Below, one piece after another: positions 16,335 through 24,800 of a stretch of DNA of 49,223 nt; positions within the stretch are counted from its first letter, which is position 1; every line of letters starts with the position of its first letter. The DNA comes from Verrucomicrobiota bacterium (lineage in GTDB: Bacteria; Verrucomicrobiota; Verrucomicrobiia; Chthoniobacterales; UBA10450), in assembly GCA_003218535.1 (NCBI GenBank), contig QHNV01000042.1, positions 1 to 49,223 of the forward strand, read 5' to 3'. The notes beneath the pieces are model-generated. The model searched no databases, was not told the origin of the DNA, and saw only the letters and a list, made by a program, of their open reading frames with translations. A program made the translations under genes and the position numbers.

Positions 16335-16715
16335 TCAGACAGCGAAGCTTTCGCCGCAGGAACAGTGCGCGACCGCGTTTGGATTGGTGACTTTAAAACC
16401 GCCTTTTTGCAGGTCCTCGCTATAATCGAGCACCGAGCCGCTTACGAACAGCGCGCTTTTTGGATCAACAACCAAACGGACGTTTGACATTGGCACGAGA
16501 ATGTCGCGCTCTTTAGGACCGTCCACCAAATCCATCATGTATTGCAATCCGGAACAGCCGCCACCTACGACGGCGAGGCGCAAGGCGCCATTGGGTTTGC
16601 CTTTTTCTTGGAGCAGCGAGGCTAGTTTATTCGCTGCCTTCTCGGTGACTTTGATCAGGCGTTCGTTGCCGATCTTGTAATTGAGCGGCGGAGATTCGGT
16701 GGTCATGGTGGTCAT
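16335..16715 (-). CDS. erpA: Iron-sulfur cluster insertion protein, ErpA/IscA (HesB) family
   Basis: A-type carriers deliver Fe-S clusters to apoproteins. The three conserved cysteines are present: GGGCSGLQY and AHCSCGESF near the C-terminus. The core (VTEKAANKLASLL, LRLAVVGGGCSG, FVSGSVLDYSEDLQKGGFKVTNPNA) is full length in ~110 residues after a short N-terminal tail. ErpA and IscA are hard to separate by eye. It is the last gene of a minus-strand run (LptF/G permease, unknown, erpA); 13 bp separate it from the upstream unknown gene. Followed by 177 bp holding the lexA promoter. Confidence 0.93.
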   Translation of the reverse strand: MTTMTTESPPLNYKIGNERLIKVTEKAANKLASLLQEKGKPNGALRLAVVGGGCSGLQYMMDLVDGPKERDILVPMSNVRLVVDPKSALFVSGSVLDYSEDLQKGGFKVTNPNAVAHCSCGESFAV

Positions 16716-16728
16716 TTAAAGAATATTC

Positions 16729-17235
16729 TCAATGCCGCGCCACGGCGCCCAGCAGTTGTGCAACTTCGTTTTGCACGGTTTCCAATTCGTCCAGGCGCAA
16801 TTGCGGGTCGGGCACGATGAAGACGTCCCCAGTGGCGCTGTGTTCGTAGATCAAAACACGCCTCCCATCACTGCGGGATTCAGTTGTTACCTGTTTCAAG
16901 ATCCGTTTCCGTTCGAGCATCACAGCCAGAACATAACATGCATTTGCTGGCGGGTTGTTCGAGGCGATCAAATGGCGAAAGAGTTGTTCCGCATTTTCGC
17001 TGGCGAGAGGCTCCGGGGGTCGCAGAGGCTCATAGCGCGATTTCCAGAACGAGAATGGCTGAATATTTTCGTTCCGGTTCGACCAGGCTTCTTCGCTCAA
17101 ATCTTCTCGGCGATACCCGTCGGCATCGTGAAAAAGCAGAGTATAGAAATATTCGCCCGGCACAAAACGCCGCTGTGTCACCGCACATGCATCGGCGCGA
17201 TGCCTGATCGCCCATTCATTTGGGAGCGGGTTCAT
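16729..17235 (-). CDS. Conserved hypothetical protein (168 aa)
   Basis: I do not recognise a named family. The reading starts at ATG 17235, which overlaps the stop of the upstream permease gene (ATGA 17232-17235), so the two are translationally coupled. The longer track ORF start (17523) is rejected for that reason. The sequence has no signal peptide or membrane helix. It contains PGEYFYTLLFHDADGYRREDLS, then ENAEQLFRHLIA, NACYVLAVMLERKRIL and a C-terminal VFIVPDPQLRLDELETVQNEVAQLLG. That mix suggests a small soluble beta/alpha protein. Its steady pairing with erpA and the permease may be informative, but no function can be assigned. Confidence 0.8.
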   Translation of the reverse strand: MNPLPNEWAIRHRADACAVTQRRFVPGEYFYTLLFHDADGYRREDLSEEAWSNRNENIQPFSFWKSRYEPLRPPEPLASENAEQLFRHLIASNNPPANACYVLAVMLERKRILKQVTTESRSDGRRVLIYEHSATGDVFIVPDPQLRLDELETVQNEVAQLLGAVARH

Positions 17236-18371
17236 CGCGCAACTATACGTCGCGCAGTAAAAAGATGAAAGCCGGGCGCTTCGCGATTGGAAGCACGAAG
17301 ATAAAAAAGATACAGCCCGATCGCGGCGAACAGCAGATTCGGCGCCCAAGCCGCAATCCATGGAGAAACGCGGTCGCCTTCGCCAAGAGCGAGAAAAAGA
17401 TGCACGAGAAAGTTCATGGAAAAAACCAGAAGGACCGCAGCTGCGACACTGGATAGCACGCCTCGCCGCGAGTAGCCGATTCCAAGCGGCGCGGCGATAC
17501 AGACGACCACCAGGCACGTCCACGGTAAAGCCAGTCGATACTGGAAATGCGTACGGAATGGTGCGAGCAGCGTGGCCGGAAAATCGGCATTGAAGCGCAG
17601 ATATTCCTGCAGCTCCGGCAAACTCAGAAATTCCGCCCGCACATTTGCACTACCGAGCCGGAACGGTGTTTCGCTCCAATGCTGAATTGTCAGCGAAGGA
17701 TAAATTTCCTCGGTGGTGATGTTTCCGGCCGGATCGTAGTGGACGACTTTTACGTTTTCCAAATCCCATGTTCTCGTTTCTGGCCGATAGAAAGCGCGTC
17801 CCGCCACATAGTTGGTGACGATATTGTCATTTGCGTCCTGCTGTAGCACCTGGACATTGTTAAATGTGTTGCTGCCAAGGCGAAAATTCTGAACGAACCA
17901 GGTACGGGCGTCTGTTCGATTGCGAAAGATTTGTCCTTCAATCCTGCGTTCAGGGCGGGCGTGCGCTTCAGAAAGAAAAGCTTTGCGCGCCAGCTCAGCG
18001 TGTGGAGCAAGTGAATAATTTAGCGCCATGCTTGCGGCTACCGTGATCAGTCCCATCCCAATCAACGGCAACAGAACGCGAGGCAGACTTACGCCAGCGG
18101 TTAGCATCGATACGATTTCGTTGGCACGCGACATTCGCCCCAGAGCAAAGAGAAGCGCCAACAAGAGGGAGACCGGCAGGAGAATAATGAAAACTTCTGG
18201 GACCTGCGTCCCATAATAGCGCACTGCGAGAAGCAGACCGACGCGTTCGTCGATAAATGTGGAAATGTTGTCGCTGATATCGAAGATGAGCCAGATCGAG
18301 ATGAAGCCCGCGATGCAGTAAAAATACACCTGCAAAAAATTGCGGATAACGTAGCGATCAAGCAGTCTCAC
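17232..18371 (-). CDS. LptF/LptG-family permease (YjgP/YjgQ)
   Basis: LptF and LptG form the membrane part of the ABC machine that extracts lipopolysaccharide from the inner membrane. The product starts with LLDRYVIRNF and has three early membrane helices (YFYCIAGFISIWLIFDI, VPEVFIILLPVSLLLALLFALGRM, LPLIGMGLITVAASMALNYSLAP). A periplasmic beta-jellyroll region follows (ARTWFVQNFRLGSNTFNNVQV, WDLENVKVVHYDPAGNI), then three C-terminal helices. The start is probably GTG 18371, giving 379 aa; the track start at 18695 runs into the divergent helicase gene. LptF versus LptG cannot be decided by eye. No partner permease is nearby. Its presence implies an outer membrane with LPS. Confidence 0.9.
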   Translation of the reverse strand: MRLLDRYVIRNFLQVYFYCIAGFISIWLIFDISDNISTFIDERVGLLLAVRYYGTQVPEVFIILLPVSLLLALLFALGRMSRANEIVSMLTAGVSLPRVLLPLIGMGLITVAASMALNYSLAPHAELARKAFLSEAHARPERRIEGQIFRNRTDARTWFVQNFRLGSNTFNNVQVLQQDANDNIVTNYVAGRAFYRPETRTWDLENVKVVHYDPAGNITTEEIYPSLTIQHWSETPFRLGSANVRAEFLSLPELQEYLRFNADFPATLLAPFRTHFQYRLALPWTCLVVVCIAAPLGIGYSRRGVLSSVAAAVLLVFSMNFLVHLFLALGEGDRVSPWIAAWAPNLLFAAIGLYLFYLRASNREAPGFHLFTARRIVAR

Positions 18372-18463
18372 GGAATTTCGAATTTCGATTTGCGATTGGC
18401 CAATTACAATAGCATTTCCGCTATGATGACCCGGCGTCAAGACGCTGGGTATATTCAATCCAA

Positions 18464-20446
18464 ATGATCGCGTTAAAAAACGCCTTGGGCGGCGAATTTG
18501 TCGAGCAAATCCGCGCGATTTTTTCTGACAAGGGCCTCTTGTCCAAGGCGAAGAATTTCGAGTTCCGTCCGCAGCAGCAGGAAATGGCGGCCGGCGTAGC
18601 GCACGCGCTCGAGGAAGAGCGCCACCTCGTGGTCGAGGCGGGCACGGGGGTGGGCAAATCGCTCGCTTATTTGGCGCCCGCAATTTTATTCGCACGCGCG
18701 CAGCACAAGAAAGCGATCGTCTCCACGCACACCATCAATCTTCAGGAGCAGCTTCTCTACAAAGACATCCCCATCTTGAAAAAGATTCTCCCGGTCGAGT
18801 TCGAAGCGGCGCTCATCAAAGGCCGGCAAAATTATCTTTGCCCGCGCCGGCTCGATCGGGCGCTGGAACAGGCAAACGAGCTTTTCACAGGACCTGAGCA
18901 AAATGAGTTGAACCGCCTTGCTAAATGGGCGCGTACGACGCGCGATGGTTCGCTCAGCGATCTCGCAATCGAGCCCGATCCAAAAGTATGGACGCAAGTC
19001 TGCAGCGAAGCGCACATCTGCACACAAAAAACGTGCGGGCAGGACCCGCGCTGTTTTTATCAGCAAGCGCGCAAACGTCTGCTAGCGGCCGATGTGCTGG
19101 TGATTAATCACACGCTGCTGTTCATGCTTTTGGGAAGCCCTGAGACGCAGGAAGAACGAGAAAGCGGTTTCCTTTTCCCGAACGATTTCCTCATTTTGGA
19201 TGAAGCGCATACGGTGGAGCAGGTCGCCTCGCGGCAGATCGGCATCGGCATTTCCCAGTACGGTCTGCGATCGACAATTCAGCGGCTGTACAACGCGCGG
19301 ACGCGCAAGGGGCTTTTCACAGTGATGCGAGATGCGGAGGGTGTGAGGTTCGCGGCTGGCCTTGTCGATGATGCCGAGAAGTTTTTCGCCGCAGTCGAAT
19401 CAAAATGCGATTTTAAGAAAGGCCGCGAGTTTCGCGTGCGCGATGTCGACCTTGTTCCGGATACGATCACAGGCCAGCTCGCCGCGTTGCAGGCGCGGAT
19501 CGCCGAGGTTGCCAAGCGGGCGGACGACGAATTTCTGAAAGCCGAATTACAGGAATATGCCCGACGGATTCGTGATGTCCGCACCGGTATCGCTGTTTTC
19601 CTGGACCAAAGCGCGCGTGAACATGTCTATTGGGTCGAGCGTACTGGGAAGACGGCGCAATTCCTAACGCTCAACGCCGCGCCGATCGATATCGCGCCCG
19701 TGGTGCGCCGAATGATTTTTCGCGACAATTGCTCCTGCATCATGACCAGCGCCACGCTGGCAGTGGGTCGCTCCGATCTCGCTTATTTCCGGCGGCGCAT
19801 CGGCGCGGATGAGGCCGAGCCAATGTTGCTTGGCAGTCCATTCGATTTTCGCAAACAAATGAAGCTGTTCATCGTGCAGAAAATGCCCGATCCGCGCGAC
19901 GCGGGTTATGAGGAAGCGCTCGAATACTGGATCGCGCATTTTGTCGAAAAAACCGACGGCCGCGCATTTGTCCTTTTCACAAGCTACCGCGGAATGCAGC
20001 AAGTGGCGGGACCGATGCGTGATTTTTTTTCCCGCAAGAAATTACGTCTTCTCGTGCAAGGCGAAGGCACACCGCGAGGACTTTTGCTGGAGCAATTCAA
20101 GACAACACCGCGCGCCGTCCTGTTCGGGACCGACAGTTTCTGGATGGGAGTCGACGTTCCAGGCGAAGCGCTCTCGAATGTAATCATTACGCGCCTGCCA
20201 TTTGCGGTGCCGGATCACCCGCTCATCGAAGCGAAACTCGAGTTAATCGAGGGACGCGGCGGCGATCCGTTCACGGAATACTCTCTGCCGGAGGCGATCC
20301 TGAAACTTCGCCAAGGCGTCGGCCGGCTGATCCGAACAAAGGGTGACCGCGGCATCATCGTCATCCTCGACAACCGCGTCGTCACTAAACCCTACGGCCG
20401 CGCTTTCATGCAAGCGCTGCCGAAATGCCCAGTCGAGATCGTCTGA
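18464..20446 (+). CDS. dinG: ATP-dependent DNA helicase, DinG/XPD (Rad3) family
   Basis: A 5'-3' superfamily 2 helicase with an iron-sulfur cluster, involved in replication-fork and R-loop repair. Walker A is VVEAGTGVGKSLAYLAPA, followed by VSTHTINLQEQL. The Fe-S cysteines appear as YLCPRR plus CSEAHICTQKTCGQDPRCFY. The DEAH box is FLILDEAHTVEQ. The C-terminal helicase motifs include AFVLFTSYRGMQQVAG, VLFGTDSFWMGVDVPGEAL and LRQGVGRLIRTKGDRG. 660 aa. Escherichia coli dinG is LexA-controlled, but I see no LexA box upstream of this gene. It is divergent from the LptF/G permease and sits inside the segment that may have been inverted (see findings). Confidence 0.94.
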   Translation: MIALKNALGGEFVEQIRAIFSDKGLLSKAKNFEFRPQQQEMAAGVAHALEEERHLVVEAGTGVGKSLAYLAPAILFARAQHKKAIVSTHTINLQEQLLYKDIPILKKILPVEFEAALIKGRQNYLCPRRLDRALEQANELFTGPEQNELNRLAKWARTTRDGSLSDLAIEPDPKVWTQVCSEAHICTQKTCGQDPRCFYQQARKRLLAADVLVINHTLLFMLLGSPETQEERESGFLFPNDFLILDEAHTVEQVASRQIGIGISQYGLRSTIQRLYNARTRKGLFTVMRDAEGVRFAAGLVDDAEKFFAAVESKCDFKKGREFRVRDVDLVPDTITGQLAALQARIAEVAKRADDEFLKAELQEYARRIRDVRTGIAVFLDQSAREHVYWVERTGKTAQFLTLNAAPIDIAPVVRRMIFRDNCSCIMTSATLAVGRSDLAYFRRRIGADEAEPMLLGSPFDFRKQMKLFIVQKMPDPRDAGYEEALEYWIAHFVEKTDGRAFVLFTSYRGMQQVAGPMRDFFSRKKLRLLVQGEGTPRGLLLEQFKTTPRAVLFGTDSFWMGVDVPGEALSNVIITRLPFAVPDHPLIEAKLELIEGRGGDPFTEYSLPEAILKLRQGVGRLIRTKGDRGIIVILDNRVVTKPYGRAFMQALPKCPVEIV

Positions 20447-20581
20447 TGTTAAGTGAAGTATCAGAAGCCTGATGAGCCGCTGGTTTACGAAGAGGTCTGA
20501 CAATGCCTAAATGCCGGCTATGGCGGTGGCGACTCAATTACAAAGAAGAGCTGTCGCATTAACAATATAAGCTAGCAAAAA

Positions 20582-20595
20582 TGTTCAGTTGAACA
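20582..20595. promoter_or_regulatory. LexA operator upstream of the imuB C-half / dnaE2 unit (perfect)
   Basis: TGTTC-AGTT-GAACA matches the Verrucomicrobia LexA consensus exactly. It overlaps a TTGAAC -35 hexamer (20589-20594). A TGTAAA -10-like hexamer follows after 16 bp (20611-20616). The first ATG (20625) is only 8 bases after the -10, so the message may be leaderless. Confidence 0.92.
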
Positions 20596-20624
20596 TGTCC
20601 AACTATCTGCTGTAAATTGACCGC

Positions 20625-21704
20625 ATGGAACGGCAGATGGAGGTCCAGGAGATCCTGGTGATCCTGCACAAATGGGGGATTCATAGGCTGGGGCAGATGG
20701 CGGCGCTTGATAAGGAGCAGCTTGGGGCGCGACTTGGCCCCGAAGCAATCCGAATGTGGGAGCGGGCAAATGGGCGATCCAGCAGAGTGCTCAAGCTGGT
20801 GCGGCCGCCGGAGTCATTTGAAGAGAGCTTCGAATTTGAAAATGAGATTGAAACAGCCGAGCCACTCCTTTTCATGTTGCGACGTTTTTTGGAGCAGCTT
20901 GCAGTGCGGTTGGGCGCAATCTATCTCGTTGCAAAAGAATTGACCCTGCGCATCACGTTCGCGAATCCGCCACAGGACGGATCCGCCGTGGCGGACAAAC
21001 AGATTTACGAGCGGGTTTTCACAATTCCGCAGCCGACCAACGACGTCGATCTTCTGTTCCGAATGCTGCACACGCATTTGGAGAATTTTCGATCCGAACA
21101 TCCGATCGTTGCTGTCGCGCTGAACGCGCAGCCGATCAAACCCGTCATGGAACAATTCGGATTGTTTGAAACCACCTTACGCCACCCGCATCAATTATCA
21201 GAAACGCTCGCGCGTTTGATCGCTCTTGTCGGCGCTGCTCGAGTTGGCACCCCGGTTTTGGAAGAGACCCATCGGCCCGACGCATTTCGGATGGAGCCAT
21301 TTTCGTGGAATTTCGACCCTGATGAATTCCCTCACCGCCGCGCTGCCGCACGCGCGCCTCTCCCTGAGGGAGAGGATGGAGGTGAGGGTCATCGACGTTT
21401 AAAAACAGTTTCCAAACTCAGAGTTGCCCTGCGCCGATTTCGGCCGGCCACACCGGCATCAGTCTTGTTAGATGAAGACAAGCCCACATATGTTTGCAGC
21501 TCAGAAATTCGGGGGAAAGTCATCGAACAGCGAGGCCCTTATTTGATTTCCGGAAACTGGTGGGACGAAAAATCGTGGGTGTGCGCAGAGTGGGACTTGG
21601 AACTGGAGAATGGAGGACTGGTTCGCGTTCATGAAAGCCCGCCTTCGCCAAATTCTGGCGGGGTAGGCGAGGGAACATGGAAGGTGGATGGGATTTATGA
21701 TTGA
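20625..21704 (+). CDS. imuB: ImuB C-terminal half (split gene, clamp-binding and C-terminal domains)
   Basis: This 359-aa protein begins exactly where the N-half at 14246 stops. LVILHKWGIHRLGQMAALDK and GARLGPEAIRMWERANG match the thumb/HhH part of ImuB. ESFEESFEFENEIETAEPLLFMLRRFLEQL matches the start of the little-finger part. MEQFGLFETTL fits the QxxLF sliding-clamp-binding peptide. VGTPVLEETHRPDAF and the tail GPYLISGNWWDEKSWVCAEW are typical of ImuB C-termini. It has its own LexA box and is followed by dnaE2 on the same strand. Two short palindromic repeats are inserted in frame (near residues 235-255 and 338-349). The start could be ATG 20625 or 20637. Confidence 0.85.
   Translation: MERQMEVQEILVILHKWGIHRLGQMAALDKEQLGARLGPEAIRMWERANGRSSRVLKLVRPPESFEESFEFENEIETAEPLLFMLRRFLEQLAVRLGAIYLVAKELTLRITFANPPQDGSAVADKQIYERVFTIPQPTNDVDLLFRMLHTHLENFRSEHPIVAVALNAQPIKPVMEQFGLFETTLRHPHQLSETLARLIALVGAARVGTPVLEETHRPDAFRMEPFSWNFDPDEFPHRRAAARAPLPEGEDGGEGHRRLKTVSKLRVALRRFRPATPASVLLDEDKPTYVCSSEIRGKVIEQRGPYLISGNWWDEKSWVCAEWDLELENGGLVRVHESPPSPNSGGVGEGTWKVDGIYD
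21329..21388. repeat. In-frame 60-bp nested palindrome in the imuB C-half
   Basis: Outer arms CCCTCACC and GGTGAGGG flank a perfect inner hairpin CCTCTCCC-TGA-GGGAGAGG. The element is 60 bp, a multiple of three, and adds about 20 residues rich in Arg, Ala, Pro and Gly (APLPEGEDGGEGH) to the protein. Confidence 0.75.
21637..21671. repeat. CCCGCCTTCGCC-type short palindrome in the imuB C-half
   Basis: GCCCGCCTTCGCCAAATTCTGGCGGGG carries the same CCCGCC...GGCGGG arms as the element at the end of moaE (27114). It lies in frame near the C-terminus (SPPSPNSGGVGEG) and splits the usual ImuB end motif. Confidence 0.65.
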
Positions 21705-21713
21705 CGATCGGAG

Positions 21714-21805
21714 TCATCCTGAGCGGAGCGCAGCGAAGTCGAAGGATCCCGCGGAATTACCTTTAAGCTCGACCACAGGATTCCTCGACTTTGCTCGGAA
21801 TGACA
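21714..21805. repeat. Dispersed ~90-bp inverted-repeat element (copy 1), next to the dnaE2 start
   Basis: Left arm TCATCCTGAGCG...GAAGTCGAAGGATCC and right arm GGATTCCTCGACTTTGCTCGGAATGACA are inverted copies. The right arm ends directly at the dnaE2 ATG (21806). Related copies are at 48265 (complete) and 41993 (half). Ends of this kind (TGTCATTCCGAGCGAAGTCG) are abundant in many soil-bacterial genomes. Confidence 0.85.
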
Positions 21806-24800
21806 ATGAGCTACATCGAGTTACATACTTGCAGCGCGTTTAGCTTTTTGCGCGGCGGTTCGTTCCCCGAGCACTTAGCTGAAACAGCAGCGGAACTTGA
21901 AATGCCGGCGATGGCCTTGCTGGATCGCAATGGCGTTTACGGTGCACAACGATTTTCCATCGCTGCACGCGAACACAACGTGCGGCCGATCATCGGGTGC
22001 GAATTGTCAATGCAAGATGGCAGCATTTTGGCTGTGCTGGTTGAAGATCGCAGAGGTTACAAAAATTTGTGTGAGCTGCTGACCCAGGCGCATTTGCGCA
22101 GCGAGAAAAGCAAATGCGCAGTGCGATGGGACGAACTGCCGCAATTTGCGGAAGGCTTGGTTGCGCTCTTCGGATTGGGGAGCGCACGGGTCTCGCGTGC
22201 TGGCGAGGGCGTCCTCGCCATCGCGAACTTTTCCGGACGCGCGAAATCGATGATGACTCGCAAATCGTCAGAAAGATTGTTTCGGCGCGACGCGGAAACC
22301 AGCACGCGGGACGCGCGCCCTTCCCAGAATTTCGCAGACTGCGCCAAACTGCTGATTGGTACGTTCGGCCGCGAAAATGTTTTCGTAGAAATCCAGCGGC
22401 ATTTCGTTCGTGGCGAGGAACGCATCAATCGCGAACTGATCGATCTGGCACGTGCGAATCAATTATCGCTCGTCGCCACCAATGGCGTACAATACGCAAA
22501 ACCCTACGGGCGCGAGGTGCTGGATGTTTTCACCTGCATCCGCGAACACACTCATCTCGATGACGCGGGGAAATTGTTAACACAAAATGCTGAGCGCCAT
22601 CTGAAGAGCGAGCGGCAAATGCGAGCAATTTTCGCGGATTTACCGGAAGCGATTGAAAACACTTCACGCCTAGCGGAGCGGCTCACATTTTCGCTTGAGA
22701 ATCTCGGATATGAATTTCCCGAATATCCGGTGCCGGCCGGTCATACCATGGATTCATTTTTGCGCACTATCGTGTGGTTCGGCGCGCAACAGCGTTACGC
22801 CGCGGTCAGCCCAAAAGTGAAGCATCAGCTTGAAGAAGAACTTGCCCTTATCACGAAACTCGGGTTTGGCGGTTATTTTTTGATTGTCTGGGACATCATC
22901 AATTTCTGCCGCGAGCACAACATCATGGTCCAGGGCCGGGGCAGCGCTGCCAACAGTGCGGTTTGTTATTGCCTGGGGATCACGCCGGTTGATCCGGTGA
23001 GCACTCATCTGGTGTTCGAACGTTTTTTAAATGAGAGCCGCAAAGGCTGGCCGGATATCGATCTCGATCTTCCCAGCGGCAATCGTCGCGAAGCGGTGAT
23101 CCAGGAAATTTATCGCCGTTACGGCAAACACGGCGCCGCAATGACTGCGAACGTGATCAGTTACCGCGGACGCAGCGCGGCGCGCGAGATTAGCAAGGCG
23201 CTGAATTTTTCGCCGAGCGTCATTGACCGGTTCTCGCACCTGTTCGCGAACGGCGATTTCCCGCACACGTTGGAATTGGAAGCGCAAATCGAAGCGGCCG
23301 GTCTGCCGAAAGATCATCCGCGGATGCCTGCATTCGTCAGGTTGTATCACGCGATCTACGGCTTGCCGCGACACCTCGGTCAGCATTCGGGTGGGATGAT
23401 CATTTGCCAGAATAAACTTAGCTGGTTTGTGCCGCTGGAAAACGCGTCAATGCCCGGGCGGGTTGTGGCTCAATGGGACAAGGACGATTGCGAAGACCTC
23501 GGCATCGTGAAGGTGGACTTGTTAGGCCTCGGTATGATGTCGGTAATGCAGGATGCGTTTGAGTTGTGTCAGCAGCGCGAACGTCCCGACAGGTCGGGAC
23601 TCGATCTGGCACATATTCCGAAAAACGACGAGAAGACGTTCGAGATCATGCAAAGCGCCGACACGATCGGCGTATTCCAAATCGAAAGTCGCGCCCAAAT
23701 GGCCACCTTGCCGCGGATGAAACCAGAATGTTTTTACGATGTGGTGATCGAAGTGGCGATTATTCGGCCCGGCCCGATCCAAGGCGATATGGTGCATCCT
23801 TATCTGGCGCGTCGCGCTGGGAAGGAGCCGGTGACCTATTTCGATGATCGGTTGAAGCCAGTCCTCGAGCGCACCCTTGGCGTTCCGTTGTTTCAAGAGC
23901 AGATGCTCAAGATCGCAATGGTGATGGCGGATTTTTCCGGTGACGAAGCGGAAGAGTTACGCCGCGCACTGAGTTTCCACCGTTCAGAAGAACGGATGAA
24001 TAAAGTCTGCGCGAAATTGCGCGCGGCGATGGAACGCAAAGGCGTTGCGCCGGACAAGATCGACAAAATCATTCAATCGATCTCGTCGTTCGCCCTTTAC
24101 GGGTTTCCCGAATCGCACGCGATCAGTTTCGCCATTCTCGCTTACGGCAGCGCATATTTGAAAGTGCATCGCGCGCCGGAATTTTATGCCAGCTTGTTGA
24201 ACAATCAGCCGATGGGTTTCTACACTCCGGCGACGATTGTAAAGGATGCGCAGCGACACGGACTAAAAATTAAGCCGGTTTGCGTCGCGCATTCCGGTTG
24301 GCGTTGCACCGTAGTGGATGACAACACAGTGCGACTCGGACTTTGCGTAGTAAACGGATTGCGACAGGAACACGCCGATGAACTCGTTAGGCAACGGCTG
24401 GATCGACAATTCGAGTCATTGGAGGATTTCAAGCGCCGCGTCCCGCTTGCAAAAGACGAATTGCGCACATTAGCGGAGTTGGGAGCGTTGAATTGTTTTG
24501 CCCCACATCGCCGCGCGGCGATGTGGGACGTGGAAGAAACAATACATGATGACCTTCTGGGGAGCGTACTCATCTCGCGTGCTGGCGAGCGCGTCCCGCG
24601 ATCGCGAACTTTTCTTCTTCCGCACAGGCCCTCCGAATCTGATTGTGGGCAAAGCATGTTTCGGCGCGACGCCGAAACCAACACGCGGGACGCGTGTGCT
24701 ACTCAGAAACCGGAATCTCCCCTTGCGCCGATGACCTTACCCGAGCGCGTGAAGGCAGACTACGAGACGATGAATCTGACGACCGGGCCGCATCCGATGA

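Noticed and set aside
18372-18463. LexA box upstream of the DinG-type helicase
   Set aside because: No GTTC-N4-GAAC pattern occurs in the divergent promoter region, although dinG is an SOS gene in Escherichia coli.
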